A stretch of DNA of 35,103 nt, from contig JAUIJC010000041.1 of NCBI GenBank assembly GCA_030431525.1, positions 1-35,103 on the forward strand. Direction: 5' to 3'. The position numbers and the translations under genes were made by a program. Each line of letters opens with the position of its first letter. Positions within the stretch are counted from its first letter, which is position 1. The DNA comes from Bacteroidia bacterium. GTDB lineage: Bacteria; Bacteroidota; Bacteroidia; Cytophagales; JAAEPT01. Below, piece by piece: positions 7,415 to 16,438 of this stretch. The notes under the pieces are model-generated. The model made no database searches. It was not told the origin of the DNA and was given only the letters and a program-made list of their open reading frames with translations.

Positions 7415-8428
7415 ATGAAACCCCTCGTTTCGATTATCTCGGTTAACTATAATGGAGTTGCCGTGACATTGGAAATGCTAAAAAGTCTTGAAGACCTGAC
7501 TTATCCCAATGTAGAGGTCATCGTAGTAGACAATAATTCTGATACTCCTCCAGCCATCATCAAAGAAAAATATCCTTGGGTCAACCTTGTGGTGACCGAT
7601 AAGAATCTGGGCTTTGCTGGAGCCAATAATTTGGGTATGAACGTGGCCCGAGGGAAATATTATTTCTTCTTGAACAACGACACAGAAGTCACTGCTGGCT
7701 GTTTAGAGCCAATGGTAGAAGCGTTGGAAAGAGATGCCAAGGTGGGCGCGGTATCTCCCAAGATTTATTACCATGAAGGCGAGCAATTATTACAATATGC
7801 CGGAGGTAAGGCCTTACATCCCGTGACGGGTTGGGGAGGGTCCATCGGCACACGTGAGCTTGATAAGGGCCAGTATGATACAGGCGGTATCACTGGTCTG
7901 ACGCATGGTGCAGCGATGATGGTGCCTGCCAATGTGGTGGACAAGGTGGGCCAAATGCCGGAGCAGTTCTTTCTTTATTATGAAGAGCTTGATTGGTGTG
8001 AGTCCATCAAAAGGGCTGGTTATAGCTTGGCTTATGAACCGAGGTCACATATTTACCACAAGGAATCCGTAACTGTAGGGCGAAAATCACCTTTGCGTAT
8101 ATTCTATATGACGAGAAATCGGATGATGTATATGCGTCGAAATCATCGGGGACTCACCAGAATCTTAGGGGCTGGGTATTATTTCCTGATTTCAGCGCCA
8201 TTTAATGTTCTCAGGTTGATCGCTACAAAACAAAGTGATTTAGTCGGGCCCTTTTTGAAGGGTGTGGTTTGGAATCTAAAGCCCAAATCAAGGAAGTTGG
8301 ATGTGAAAAATACGGTCTTTCAGGATAAGCAGTTCTTCCTGCAAAGCGGGCTTGGGGAGTTGGAAGCTCAGCCCGTGATGCTGAAAGGACCTTCAAAATC
8401 AAAGCGTGAGAAAGTAAAAGTGAGTTGA
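7415..8428 (+). CDS. Glycosyltransferase family 2 (WbbL/rhamnosyltransferase-like)
   Basis: A 337-residue GT-A fold glycosyltransferase. The N-terminal VSIISVNYNG strand, VEVIVVDNNSDT, and the metal-binding region FFLNNDTEV (an N-N-D variant of DxD) mark GT2. FFLYYEELDWCESIKRAGY is the acceptor-side motif typical of rhamnosyltransferase-like members such as WbbL, and the C-terminal part has a hydrophobic segment (about residues 245-270) consistent with membrane association. It probably adds a sugar from a nucleotide donor in cell-surface polysaccharide or lipopolysaccharide assembly. It is a single gene, divergent from the redoxin gene, and no other polysaccharide gene is adjacent, so the donor and acceptor cannot be named. 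Confidence 0.9.
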   Translation: MKPLVSIISVNYNGVAVTLEMLKSLEDLTYPNVEVIVVDNNSDTPPAIIKEKYPWVNLVVTDKNLGFAGANNLGMNVARGKYYFFLNNDTEVTAGCLEPMVEALERDAKVGAVSPKIYYHEGEQLLQYAGGKALHPVTGWGGSIGTRELDKGQYDTGGITGLTHGAAMMVPANVVDKVGQMPEQFFLYYEELDWCESIKRAGYSLAYEPRSHIYHKESVTVGRKSPLRIFYMTRNRMMYMRRNHRGLTRILGAGYYFLISAPFNVLRLIATKQSDLVGPFLKGVVWNLKPKSRKLDVKNTVFQDKQFFLQSGLGELEAQPVMLKGPSKSKREKVKVS

Positions 8429-8447
8429 GCCATGGCAGTTCAAAAAC

Positions 8448-8483
8448 AAAAGCCGTCAATGGAGTTATCCAATGACGGCTTTT
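8448..8483. terminator. Bidirectional terminator between glycosyltransferase and nrdA
   Basis: Arms AAAAGCCGTCAATGGA (8448-8463) and TCCAATGACGGCTTTT (8468-8483) pair with a single mismatch around a 4-nt loop, with A and T runs at the base. It serves the convergent genes on either side. Confidence 0.85.
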
Positions 8484-8514
8484 ATATGTTACAGAGGTTA
8501 GACCTCTTGAATTT

Positions 8515-10887
8515 TTAGCTTCCGCAAGCGATGCAATCCTCTGGGTTGTCCAAGGAACAAGCCATGTCAGAGCGATTTTGGTCACTCTCTTTTAGGCTGT
8601 TTTGGTCAACGGTAAACTTGATGGCGTCCGCTGCGGCTTTGGTACGGAGGTAGTACATACCCGTCTTCAAGCCTTTCTTCCAAGCGTAGAAGTGCATGGA
8701 GGTTAGCTTGCCGAAGTTCGGATTCTGGATGTGTACGTTGAAGCTTTGGCTTTGGTCAATGTAAGCACCACGGTCGGCAGACATATCGATCAAGGCTTTT
8801 TGCTTGATTTCCCAAACCGTGCGGTAGAGGTCCTTGATATCCTGAGGGATCTCCTTAATCTCCTGAACAGAACCGTTGGCGGCAATTAGCTTGTTCTTCA
8901 TGCCGTCGTTCCACAGGTTCAAGCGAATCAAATCCTTGAGCAAGTGCTTGTTCACGACGATGAATTCCCCAGAAAGTACGCGGCGGGTGTAAATGTTTGA
9001 GGTATATGGCTCAAAACATTCGTTGTTGCCCAAAATTTGGGAAGTCGAGGCCGTAGGCATTGGAGCAACCAACAAAGAGTTGCGAACGCCATGCGCTTTC
9101 ACTTCCTTTTTCAAGCTATCCCAATCCCAGCGACCAGAGTCAGGGGTAACACCCCACATGTCGAACTGGAAGATGCCTTTGGAAACTGGGCAACCGCCGT
9201 TTTTGTCGTAGCTTGGATAAGGGCCGTCCACTTTTGCCAACTCGTTGGTGGCCGTCATGGCAGCAAAATAGATGGTCTCGAAGATGTCCTTGTTTAGGCG
9301 ACGAGCCTCCTCGCTGTCGAATGGCATGCGAAGGTGAATGAACACATCAGCCAATCCTTGAACACCCAAGCCAACCGGACGGTGGCGCATATTGGAGTTT
9401 TCAGCCTCCTGAACAGGGTAGTAGTTGCGGTCGATAACCTTGTTCAAGTTCTTGGTCACCACTTTGGTCACCTCAAAGAGGCGCTGGTGGTCGAACTGAG
9501 CGTTTCCTTTTTCGTCAGTGGTGACGAATTTAGGCAAGGCCAATGAAGCCAAGTTACACACGGCAACCTCGTCCGGAGCGGTGTACTCCATGATTTCCGT
9601 ACAGAGGTTACTTGAGCGAATCGTGCCCAAGTTCTTCTGGTTGGATTTCTGGTTACACGCATCCTTATAAAGCATGTACGGCGTTCCAGTCTCGATTTGA
9701 GACTCCATCACCGCAAACCAAAGGTCTTGGGCTTTTACCACCTTGCGGTAGCGGCCTTCCTTTACATACTTGTCATAGAGGGCCTCGAACTCCTCTCCGT
9801 ACACGTCGCAAAGTCCCGGAGACTCATTCGGGCAGAAGAGGTGCCAATCCTCGTTGCGCTCCACTTTCTTCATGAACAAGTCAGGCGTCCAGAGGGCGTA
9901 GAAAAGGTCACGGGCGCGGAGTTCCTCCTTACCGTGGTTTTTCTTCAATTCGAGGAAGTCGAAAATATCAGCGTGCCAAGGCTCCAAGTAAACGGCAAAG
10001 CTGCCTTTACGCTTGCCTCCGCCTTGGTCCACATAGCGTGCCGTCATGTCGAAGTTCCGCAACATCGGTACGATGCCGTTGGAAACGCCGTTAGTGCCCT
10101 TGATGTAAGAGCCCGTCGCGCGAACGTGGTGGATGCTTAGGCCGATGCCCCCAGCGGACTGGGAAATCATGGCGCATTGTTTCAATGTATCGTAAATGCC
10201 GTCGATGGAATCTTCCTTCATGGTCAGAAGGAAACAGCTCGACATTTGAGGTTTTGGCGTACCTGCGTTGAAAAGGGTAGGTGTGGCGTGTGTGAACCAC
10301 TTCTCCGAAAGCAGGTTGTAGGTTTCAATGGCCGCCTGAATGTCGTCCATGTGAATACCAACGGCCACACGCATCAGCATGTGCTGCGGACGCTCCGCGA
10401 TTTTGCCGTTGAGCTTGAGAAGGTAGGACTTCTCAAGGGTTTTGAAACCGAAGTAGTCGTAAGCGTAGTCGCGGTCATAATCAACCGCATTGTCCAAAGT
10501 AGCGGCGTTTTCCCTGATGACCTTCCAACATTCTGTGGAAATCAATGGCGCATTCTCACCAGTCTTCGGGTCCACGTATTGGTAGAGCCGCTTCATGGTG
10601 TTGGTGAAAGATTGGCTGGTCTCCTTATGCAAGTTGGAGATGGCAATCCTCGCCGCCAAGTTGGCGTAGTCAGGGTGGCGAGTGGTCATGGAGGCAGCCG
10701 TTTCAGCGGCCAAGCGGTCCAGTTCCACGGTGGTCACCCCGTCATACAACCCATCAATCACCTTTTTGGTGATTTCGATTGGGTCAATGTGGTCGTTGTC
10801 GAGCCCGAAGCAAAGCTTCTCGATGCGGGCGGTAATCTTATCGAATTTGACGGACTCGCGTTGCCCGTTCCTTTTAATGACTAACAT
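8515..10887 (-). CDS. nrdA: Ribonucleoside-diphosphate reductase, large (alpha) subunit, class Ia
   Basis: This 790-residue catalytic subunit reduces ribonucleoside diphosphates to deoxyribonucleotides. The N-terminus ([20 protein letters not shown], about residues 1-90) is an ATP-cone, so dATP/ATP activity control is expected. Cys218 (MSSCFLL), Cys429 (SSNLCTEI) and Cys444 (VCNLASL) are the redox pair and thiyl-radical cysteine. The C-terminus carries the thioredoxin-shuttle pair Cys785/Cys788 (DCIACGS). The cysteine numbering coincides with that of mammalian R1, marking the eukaryote-like NrdA lineage rather than the E. coli-like one. It lies about 90 bp downstream of nrdB on the same strand; the gap contains a palindromic repeat. 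Confidence 0.97.
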   Translation of the reverse strand: MLVIKRNGQRESVKFDKITARIEKLCFGLDNDHIDPIEITKKVIDGLYDGVTTVELDRLAAETAASMTTRHPDYANLAARIAISNLHKETSQSFTNTMKRLYQYVDPKTGENAPLISTECWKVIRENAATLDNAVDYDRDYAYDYFGFKTLEKSYLLKLNGKIAERPQHMLMRVAVGIHMDDIQAAIETYNLLSEKWFTHATPTLFNAGTPKPQMSSCFLLTMKEDSIDGIYDTLKQCAMISQSAGGIGLSIHHVRATGSYIKGTNGVSNGIVPMLRNFDMTARYVDQGGGKRKGSFAVYLEPWHADIFDFLELKKNHGKEELRARDLFYALWTPDLFMKKVERNEDWHLFCPNESPGLCDVYGEEFEALYDKYVKEGRYRKVVKAQDLWFAVMESQIETGTPYMLYKDACNQKSNQKNLGTIRSSNLCTEIMEYTAPDEVAVCNLASLALPKFVTTDEKGNAQFDHQRLFEVTKVVTKNLNKVIDRNYYPVQEAENSNMRHRPVGLGVQGLADVFIHLRMPFDSEEARRLNKDIFETIYFAAMTATNELAKVDGPYPSYDKNGGCPVSKGIFQFDMWGVTPDSGRWDWDSLKKEVKAHGVRNSLLVAPMPTASTSQILGNNECFEPYTSNIYTRRVLSGEFIVVNKHLLKDLIRLNLWNDGMKNKLIAANGSVQEIKEIPQDIKDLYRTVWEIKQKALIDMSADRGAYIDQSQSFNVHIQNPNFGKLTSMHFYAWKKGLKTGMYYLRTKAAADAIKFTVDQNSLKESDQNRSDMACSLDNPEDCIACGS

Positions 10888-10901
10888 GGTAATATAATGT
10901 T

Positions 10902-10973
10902 AGTACAAAGTATCAAGTACCAAGTACCAAGACCTGTTGAGGGCTCCGTACTCTATACTTTGTACTTGGTACT
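10902..10973. repeat. Intergenic palindrome of the AAGTAC/GTATCAAG family
   Basis: The left part (10902-10927) is built from AGTACAAAGTAT, CAAGTACC and AAGTACC words. The right part (10948-10973) is their near reverse complement (ACTTTGTACTTGGTACT). The words also occur in elements at 21551-21591 and 32998-33057, and more loosely at 1197 and 3763. It fills nearly the whole nrdB-nrdA spacer and reaches the nrdB stop codon. Confidence 0.75.
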
Positions 10974-10977
10974 CAAT

Positions 10978-11958
10978 TTAGAAATCCTCATCCATGGAGA
11001 ATACCTTGTCGTTGCCATTTTCCATGACACCGGCTTTTTGGTATTCAGCCACTCGCTTCTCAAAGAAGTTGGTCTTTCCCTGAAGGGAAATCATCTCCAT
11101 AAAGTCGAATGGATTGGTGGCGTTATACACCTTTTCGCATCCAAGGGAAATCAAAAGACGGTCGGCCACAAATTCGATGTATTGGCTCATCAAATCAGCG
11201 TTCATGCCGATGAGCTTCACAGGAAGGGCGTCACAAATGAACTCCTTTTCGATTTCTACGGCGTCGCAGATGAGTTCCTTGATTTCAGCTTCAGGGATTT
11301 TGTTGACGATGTGCTCGTTGTAGATGTGGCAAGCAAAGTCGCAGTGCAAACCTTCATCGCGGGAGATGAGCTCGTTGGAGAAGGTCAAGCCCGGCATCAA
11401 ACCACGCTTCTTGAGCCAGAACAGGGAGCAGAAGCTGCCTGAGAAGAAGATGCCTTCTACGGCGGCAAATGCCAACAGGCGGTGGGCGAAGTTCTCGTGC
11501 TCAATCCATTTAAGGGCCCATTCGCCTTTCTTCTTCACGCAGTCGATGGTTTCCAAGGCGTTGAAGAGGTGGTCTTTCTTTTGAGAGTCCTTAACGTAAG
11601 TGTCGATCAGCAAGGAATAGGTTTCCGAGTGGATGTTCTCCATCATGATCTGGAAACCGTAGAAGAACTTCGCTTCTGGGTATTGCACCTCGGAAACAAA
11701 GTTTTCTGCCAAGTTCTCATTCACGATGCCATCGCTGGCCGCAAAGAAGGCCAACACGTGGGAGATGAAGTGGCGCTCGCCGTCGTTGAGGTTTTCCCAA
11801 TCCTTAAGGTCTTGGCTCAAGTCAATTTCCTCGGCGGTCCAGAAGCTGGCTTCGGCCTTTTTGTAAAATTCCCAAATGTCATCGTGCTTGATCGGGAAAA
11901 TGACAAACCGGTTCTTGTTTTCTACCAGAATCGGCTCTTGAGTAAGGTTTGCGCTCAT
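10978..11958 (-). CDS. nrdB: Ribonucleoside-diphosphate reductase, small (beta) subunit, class Ia
   Basis: This 326-residue ferritin-like radical-generating subunit partners NrdA. The start is the ATG at 11958; the codon two positions upstream is TTG and is a weaker choice. [10 protein letters not shown] supplies the first carboxylate ligand. [12 protein letters not shown] supplies the E-x-x-H pair and the radical tyrosine. [11 protein letters not shown] and [10 protein letters not shown] give the remaining Glu and E-x-x-H ligands. The C-terminal tail KVFSMDEDF is the acidic-aromatic peptide that docks into NrdA and resembles the eukaryotic R2 tail (FTLDADF). It is first in the nrdB-nrdA operon and is preceded by a long leader rich in hairpins. 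Confidence 0.96.
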   Translation of the reverse strand: MSANLTQEPILVENKNRFVIFPIKHDDIWEFYKKAEASFWTAEEIDLSQDLKDWENLNDGERHFISHVLAFFAASDGIVNENLAENFVSEVQYPEAKFFYGFQIMMENIHSETYSLLIDTYVKDSQKKDHLFNALETIDCVKKKGEWALKWIEHENFAHRLLAFAAVEGIFFSGSFCSLFWLKKRGLMPGLTFSNELISRDEGLHCDFACHIYNEHIVNKIPEAEIKELICDAVEIEKEFICDALPVKLIGMNADLMSQYIEFVADRLLISLGCEKVYNATNPFDFMEMISLQGKTNFFEKRVAEYQKAGVMENGNDKVFSMDEDF

Positions 11959-12302
11959 CGTCAAATCAATTTATGCGACCTCTAATCGAGGCGTGGCTAT
12001 TTATAGTACGCCCCCATTGGTGATGGGCGCATTAATCCTCTGTGAAAAAAACGTTATGACATTAGCCTCTGCGGCTTATTTGCTGGAAAGCATGTTTAGA
12101 TGCTTTCTGGGTCTCCGTAATCCCTGCAAGGGATTTGTTTCCAAGGCGTTAAAGGCCTTTTGAGACGGCAATCGAAATTGCTGGGGGGATGCAAATAAAG
12201 GGGATTGGTTTTAAAAAAAAAAGCTCGATTTTCCTTGCTCATTTGCTGGTCGGCGGGCAGGGCAATTCCGTAGAAAATCAAGGGGAAACTTCATGCTTTT
12301 GA
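11959..12302 (-). promoter_or_regulatory. nrdB upstream leader with five local hairpins
   Basis: This 344-bp stretch has no gene. Read on the minus strand towards nrdB it contains five short hairpins. Arms in plus coordinates are 12143-12147/12155-12159, 12119-12125/12129-12135, 12086-12093/12100-12107, 12064-12067/12073-12076, and 12009-12017/12023-12029 (the last with a two-base bulge). A -7-like element (TTTATTTG, about 12193-12200) lies upstream of them. A structured 5' leader controlling nrd expression is possible; no known riboswitch class or NrdR box pair was recognised. Confidence 0.4.
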
Positions 12303-12333
12303 TTGGAAAGTCGGATGGCGAAAGTTATATTTG
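12303..12333 (+). promoter_or_regulatory. Promoter of rplU-rpmA
   Basis: TTG at 12303-12305 and TATATTTG at 12326-12333, spaced 20 bp, match the Bacteroidota housekeeping consensus TTG-(about 19-21)-TAnnTTTG exactly. Transcription would start about 25-30 bp before the rplU ATG. Confidence 0.75.
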
Positions 12334-12367
12334 CGGTTCGTTTTGATTAACCGAATTGAAAACTGAG

Positions 12368-12679
12368 ATGTACGCAATTTTGGAGATTGCCGGAAAGCAG
12401 TACAAAGTAGAGAAAGATCAGACTCTCTTTGTTGACAAGCTTGCTGGCCAGGAGGGCGACGCTGTCGAGTTCGACAAAGTGTTGCTCGTAGACAACGCAG
12501 GTGACGTTAAGGTTGGTGTTCCAACCGTTGCTGGTGCAAAGGTTAGCGCCAAAATCCTTGGTGCCGCTAAAGGAGACAAAGTGATTGTCTTCAAAAAGAA
12601 GCGCCGTAAGGGATACCGTCGTAAGAACGGTCACCGTCAGCAGTTCACTAAAGTATTGATTGAAGGAATCAACGCTTAA
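12368..12679 (+). CDS. rplU: 50S ribosomal protein L21
   Basis: A 103-residue ribosomal protein with the L21 signature start [14 protein letters not shown] and the basic C-terminal stretch [19 protein letters not shown] that contacts 23S rRNA. The ATG at 12368 is chosen because L21 begins at this point; the in-frame TTG 12 bases upstream is rejected. It is followed 98 bp later by rpmA in the usual rplU-rpmA order. The spacer contains a small CCGG-type hairpin but no terminator. Confidence 0.97.
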   Translation: MYAILEIAGKQYKVEKDQTLFVDKLAGQEGDAVEFDKVLLVDNAGDVKVGVPTVAGAKVSAKILGAAKGDKVIVFKKKRRKGYRRKNGHRQQFTKVLIEGINA

Positions 12680-12777
12680 GCCAAGCCTTTGGGCTATGGC
12701 CTGAAAGCGAAACAAAAACAGAACGTTTGAGCCCCTAAGACCGGTTCACCGGCGCTTAAACTAAAACAGTTAACATC

Positions 12778-13032
12778 ATGGCACATAAGAAAGGAGTAGG
12801 TAGTTCCAAAAACGGTCGTGAGTCAGAATCAAAACGACTCGGCGTAAAACTTTTCGGCGGACAAGCGGCCATTGCTGGAAACATCATTGTACGTCAGCGC
12901 GGTACTCGTTACCATGCTGGAGCAAACGTAGGTATGGGTAAAGACCACACCTTGTTCGCTTTGTCTGACGGCAAGGTAGAATTCTCTAAAGGACGTGGCG
13001 GAAAATCTTTCGTTTCCGTTGTTGAGGCTTAA
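12778..13032 (+). CDS. rpmA: 50S ribosomal protein L27
   Basis: An 84-residue L27 with the conserved start [20 protein letters not shown], the [17 protein letters not shown] signature and [17 protein letters not shown]. The N-terminal extension that some Firmicutes L27 proteins have cleaved is absent, so the mature N-terminus can reach the peptidyl-transferase centre directly. It ends the rplU-rpmA operon and is followed by a clear terminator. Confidence 0.97.
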   Translation: MAHKKGVGSSKNGRESESKRLGVKLFGGQAAIAGNIIVRQRGTRYHAGANVGMGKDHTLFALSDGKVEFSKGRGGKSFVSVVEA

Positions 13033-13057
13033 TTGCTTTAACCTTTAGAAACTAAAG

Positions 13058-13086
13058 AGGCTGTTCCAGTGGAACAGCCTTTTTTT
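13058..13086 (+). terminator. Rho-independent terminator of rplU-rpmA
   Basis: Arms AGGCTGTTCC (13058-13067) and GGAACAGCCT (13071-13080) with a 3-nt loop are followed by a T-tract to 13086. The T-tract touches the stop codon of the convergent gene that ends at 13085. Confidence 0.92.
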
Positions 13087-14791
13087 ATGCCTTTTCCCGA
13101 ACCAGTTTTACTTTGGTTTCCTTGCCATCGAAGGAGAGAGCCCATTTGAAGATGTCAGTTTTTTTCCGCGCTTTTAGCTCCGAGACGTAGTTCTTGTCAT
13201 CGATTTGTTTGAGAGCGTTTTCGATGGCGATGTCCAAGTCCTCGCCTTTGTGTTTGGCAACTGTTTTCAGTTCCAAGACATAGCCTCTTTGGTCGTTTTC
13301 GTCCTTCGGGAAAATCATGACATCGGCCCTGCCAAATCCGGATTCACGGTTGGAGCGCACGTCATGAGTGGTTGATAACTGTGCCAACAATCCAAGGATG
13401 AAAGAATGATAGAGTTTTTCAGGCTCCTGTTTGGTGCTAATTTCTTTGGGTAGGTCGAAGTAGCTGAAGGCGGTCTCAACATATTCGGATAGAAGCAGTT
13501 GGAAGTCTTCCACCTCGCCCTCTAAAAGAAATTCAAGCAGGTAATTGACACGTTCTGTGGAAAGTCCGGCGCCCAGCCAATCGGCCATAAAGTCTTCGTA
13601 AAGGGTTTTGACTTCTTCGTTTGGGATACTTAGTTCGAAATAGCGTTTTCGTCCCTTTTGTTCAATGAACTTGGCTTTGAGGTATCCACTGAAAACAAGA
13701 AGGCAATAAAGTGCGTCCGCCCTAAAGGCTTTTAAGTCATCAAATGAGGTGTGTTCTTGCAAAGTGTGTAAAACGGGTTTCCCGTTCATCATCTGCTCAA
13801 AGTCCTTTTTTACCTGTACTGAGGCAAAGCGCATCTGGTCCTTAATCAGGGTGTTTTGGGCTGTGTTGACCCAATAAATCTTATAGCTTTTGGCTTTTTC
13901 GGCCACAAAATTCAGTAATGACCAAGGGTTGTAGATGATGTTTTCTCCGAAGATGTAGCCGTTGTACCAATGTCTTACACCCTCCACCTTGTCCTCCATA
14001 TCATAATCGGAAAGGAGTTGCTCAACCTCTGTTTGGGTGAGCCCAAACTTGTCCGAAAATCGTTCGTCCAATACAGTTGCGATAATTGGGTTGTTCAGCC
14101 CAGAGAAAATTGACTCCTTGGCAACTCTCAGAATGCCAGTGACCACACCTTTCAAAAGATGTTCATTGTCTTTTAGACCTGCCGATAGGAAGTTTCGGTA
14201 GAAGTCCATAAATTCATCAAAAAAGCCATTGGAATAGGCAGCGTGGACGGGTGTGTCATACTCGTCAAGCAAGAGGACGACTTTCTGTTGGTGGTGCTTT
14301 TCGAGGAATTTACAGAGGGATTTTAGGCTTCGTTCTAAGTCAATTTCAGAAGCTTGTCCTTGAATCGTTGAGTTGAAAAATGCTTTTTCGTTATCTGATA
14401 GGGATGGAGAGTTTAGAAGGTAATCATGGCGTTTAAATTCATCGGCCACTAATTTTTGAATGCCTTCAAACGTTTTGCTAATCGTTCCCGATTTCACATC
14501 CTTGAAGCTGATAAAAACGACAGAGTGTTGTCCTTGATAGGTCCAAGTAGCGGTCTTTTGGATTGCCAATCCATCAAAAAGTACTTTGTTTTCTTCAGCC
14601 CCTTGTCGCTCAAAAAAATAGTGCAACATGGAAAGATTCATCGTCTTTCCAAATCGCCTTGGACGAGGAAGAAGAATGACTTGCCCCGAGCTTTCAAGAA
14701 TTTCATCTGCAAGCAGACTCTTGTCGATATAATAACATTCCGATTTTCTGAGAAGTTTGAAATCAGAAATTCCAATGGGGAGCTTTTTCAT
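13085..14791 (-). CDS. AAA-ATPase-like / PD-(D/E)XK nuclease-like protein
   Basis: A 568-residue protein with the two-domain architecture common in Bacteroidota. An N-terminal AAA-ATPase-like domain (PF09820-type) starts KLPIGISDFKLLRKSECYYIDKS and carries a P-loop variant PRPRRFGKT; VVLLLDEYDTPVH is the Walker B region. A C-terminal PDDEXK_9-type domain (PF08011) includes GFGRADVMIFP...YVLELKTVAK, giving the D-x(n)-E-x-K nuclease triad. These proteins are often present in many paralogous copies and their function is not established; nucleic-acid processing or a mobile/defence role has been suggested. It stands alone, convergent with rpmA, about 45 bp downstream of the DMT transporter gene, and could be co-transcribed with it. 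Confidence 0.88.
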   Translation of the reverse strand: MKKLPIGISDFKLLRKSECYYIDKSLLADEILESSGQVILLPRPRRFGKTMNLSMLHYFFERQGAEENKVLFDGLAIQKTATWTYQGQHSVVFISFKDVKSGTISKTFEGIQKLVADEFKRHDYLLNSPSLSDNEKAFFNSTIQGQASEIDLERSLKSLCKFLEKHHQQKVVLLLDEYDTPVHAAYSNGFFDEFMDFYRNFLSAGLKDNEHLLKGVVTGILRVAKESIFSGLNNPIIATVLDERFSDKFGLTQTEVEQLLSDYDMEDKVEGVRHWYNGYIFGENIIYNPWSLLNFVAEKAKSYKIYWVNTAQNTLIKDQMRFASVQVKKDFEQMMNGKPVLHTLQEHTSFDDLKAFRADALYCLLVFSGYLKAKFIEQKGRKRYFELSIPNEEVKTLYEDFMADWLGAGLSTERVNYLLEFLLEGEVEDFQLLLSEYVETAFSYFDLPKEISTKQEPEKLYHSFILGLLAQLSTTHDVRSNRESGFGRADVMIFPKDENDQRGYVLELKTVAKHKGEDLDIAIENALKQIDDKNYVSELKARKKTDIFKWALSFDGKETKVKLVREKA

Positions 14792-14836
14792 AGCTTAAAG
14801 TTCGGCCGATTTGGCTGTATTTCAAAGAATAGAGCC

Positions 14837-15712
14837 TCAGGTACTTTTCTTCCCAGCAAAGTAATTCCTAATACTTTCCAGCAACACCGTAGAAAGAATA
14901 ATCCCTCCGCCGAGATAAATGTTGCTCGTCACTTTTTCATCCAAAATCAGCGCGGCATAGATAACTCCGTAGATGGGTTGGAGACAGGACATCACGCTTA
15001 CCGTGGTGGTGCTGAAATGCCGGAGGCTTTGCACAAACATGGTGTGTCCAATCGCTGTTGTTCCTATGGAGAGCAAGGCAATGTAAAGGAAATCATGTTG
15101 TTCAAAGGTTGGCACTTCAATCAACAAAAGAGGCAGCAGAAAGAAGCCTGTGCCCAACACCTGATAAAACATAATGGTGCCCCCGTCATATTTGCTAATA
15201 TGGCGCTTGTTCCAAATGTTCCGTAGGGCATAAAAGAGGGCTGATCCAACGCCCGTGACCACACCAAGGGTTATGTCATTGTCCAAACTGAATTCGGGAA
15301 CCAGTTGCCAGAGGCCTACAAATACCAACAGGGCAGTTAGCAGGTTAGCGGGAGCGAATTTCACTTCCTTCAACAAGAGAGGCTCCAATAAGGCTGTGAT
15401 TACTGGAAAGCTGAACATGGCCAAGAAACCCACTGCTACCGAGGAAAACTCAATGGCGTAGAAATAGCTGACCCAATGAGCGGCCAGTAACGCCCCAGAA
15501 AACAGGAAAAACCATTTGTCCCGCTTGAAGTCAACTTTTAAGGAAACACCTTTGAAACGGAGGTAGCCGAAGAGCACCAAGGCGGTAAGTAGGCCTCTGA
15601 ACAGAATGGTGTATTGGGGAGGAAGGCTGACGAGTTGGCTCAATACGCCGGAAGTACCCAGTACCAAGGTAGCGACGTTCAACTCGACGAGCGGACGGAT
15701 TTTGCTGTTCAT
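14837..15712 (-). CDS. EamA/DMT-family transporter
   Basis: A 291-residue inner-membrane protein with about ten hydrophobic segments arranged as two EamA repeats. The first repeat begins near ELNVATLVLGTSGVLSQLV and contains the LFRGLLTALVLFG helix. The second repeat begins near ITLGVVTGVGSALFYALRNIWNKR and ends with the PIYGVIYAALILDEKVTSNIYLGGGIILS segment typical of the superfamily. Members export metabolites or amino acids, but the substrate cannot be inferred here. It lies downstream of the rhomboid-like gene by 57 bp on the same strand, so it may share the transcript of the polyprenyl synthase cluster. Confidence 0.88.
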   Translation of the reverse strand: MNSKIRPLVELNVATLVLGTSGVLSQLVSLPPQYTILFRGLLTALVLFGYLRFKGVSLKVDFKRDKWFFLFSGALLAAHWVSYFYAIEFSSVAVGFLAMFSFPVITALLEPLLLKEVKFAPANLLTALLVFVGLWQLVPEFSLDNDITLGVVTGVGSALFYALRNIWNKRHISKYDGGTIMFYQVLGTGFFLLPLLLIEVPTFEQHDFLYIALLSIGTTAIGHTMFVQSLRHFSTTTVSVMSCLQPIYGVIYAALILDEKVTSNIYLGGGIILSTVLLESIRNYFAGKKST

Positions 15713-15769
15713 GGATTACAGCTGAAGTAGGAAATGGAGGAATCGGTTGACCTATTGGCCAACGCAGGA

Positions 15770-16399
15770 TTAGCTGAAGAGGTACAGCAGTTTTTCTGCG
15801 AAGAGGGTAAGGCTGCTTTTGTGAAGGAAAATCACAAACAGCATTCCTATCAACGCGCCTACACTTGCTCCTGAGTGCCTGTCTGCCGAGGTTTTTGCCA
15901 TAAGGTGGCAGGCCACCAAATAGCCTAGACCAATCATAAATCCGCCAAAGGAGAATTCATGGCCAAAGGCTGTGAAGGAGAGTAGGGTTGGATTCAGGAA
16001 CAGTGTGGCGAAGATAATGGCGGAAATCCCTGCTGACGCTCCTGAGGATTGAAACCCTTTCTCTTGCCGGTGTCCCAAGTAAGGTGGGATTTGGCAAATG
16101 ATGGAGGCCAACATGAATAGCGTCAGGTAGAGGAAGCTCCCTCGGGAGGTGAATACGCGTTGAAAGTTCTCGAAGGTATGCGATCCAAAGATGAACAGGG
16201 CCAATAGGTTCAGCCCCAAATGTAGGGGCGAACGGTGGATGAAAGGTGCCGTCAGGAACCGATAATATTCATTGTTGCTCGAAACACGATAAGGGTCAAG
16301 TGCCCAAATGTCCGCCAACTTGCTGTTTCTGCGTGCCAAAAGGCTGCAGCCCAAGATGATGAACATTAAAAAATGGGTAGGGTCGATGTTATAGAGCAT
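15770..16399 (-). CDS. Rhomboid-like membrane protein, probably missing the catalytic histidine
   Basis: A 209-residue polytopic membrane protein with rhomboid features. HRSPLHLGLNLLALFIFG supplies the H-x-x-x-N of helix 2, and SSGASAGIS places the nucleophile Ser122 in a G-x-S-x-G context. In the last helix, where active rhomboids have A-H-(x)2-G-(x)3-G, this protein reads RHSGASVGALIG. Aligning the G-A-L-I-G end puts Ala178 where histidine is expected; the nearest histidine is His175, three residues earlier. Either the motif is shifted or the protein is an inactive rhomboid homologue. It is 40 bp downstream of the polyprenyl synthase gene and 57 bp upstream of the DMT gene, so all three could form one operon. 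Confidence 0.82.
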   Translation of the reverse strand: MLYNIDPTHFLMFIILGCSLLARRNSKLADIWALDPYRVSSNNEYYRFLTAPFIHRSPLHLGLNLLALFIFGSHTFENFQRVFTSRGSFLYLTLFMLASIICQIPPYLGHRQEKGFQSSGASAGISAIIFATLFLNPTLLSFTAFGHEFSFGGFMIGLGYLVACHLMAKTSADRHSGASVGALIGMLFVIFLHKSSLTLFAEKLLYLFS

Positions 16400-16438
16400 G
16401 GAGGATGATTAGCGGTCAAGCGTTTGGTAGCGGAAAGA

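Noticed and set aside
10897-10977. A terminator between nrdB and nrdA
   Set aside because: The palindrome has no T-tract and uses words of a dispersed repeat family, so operon read-through is more likely.
12096-12281. Minus-strand 61-codon open frame upstream of nrdB
   Set aside because: It runs through the hairpin-rich leader and lacks protein-like features.
11959-12302. Cobalamin riboswitch or NrdR box pair in the nrd leader
   Set aside because: No B12-box-like sequence or paired NrdR 16-mers were recognised, and the enzyme is class Ia, which does not use cobalamin.
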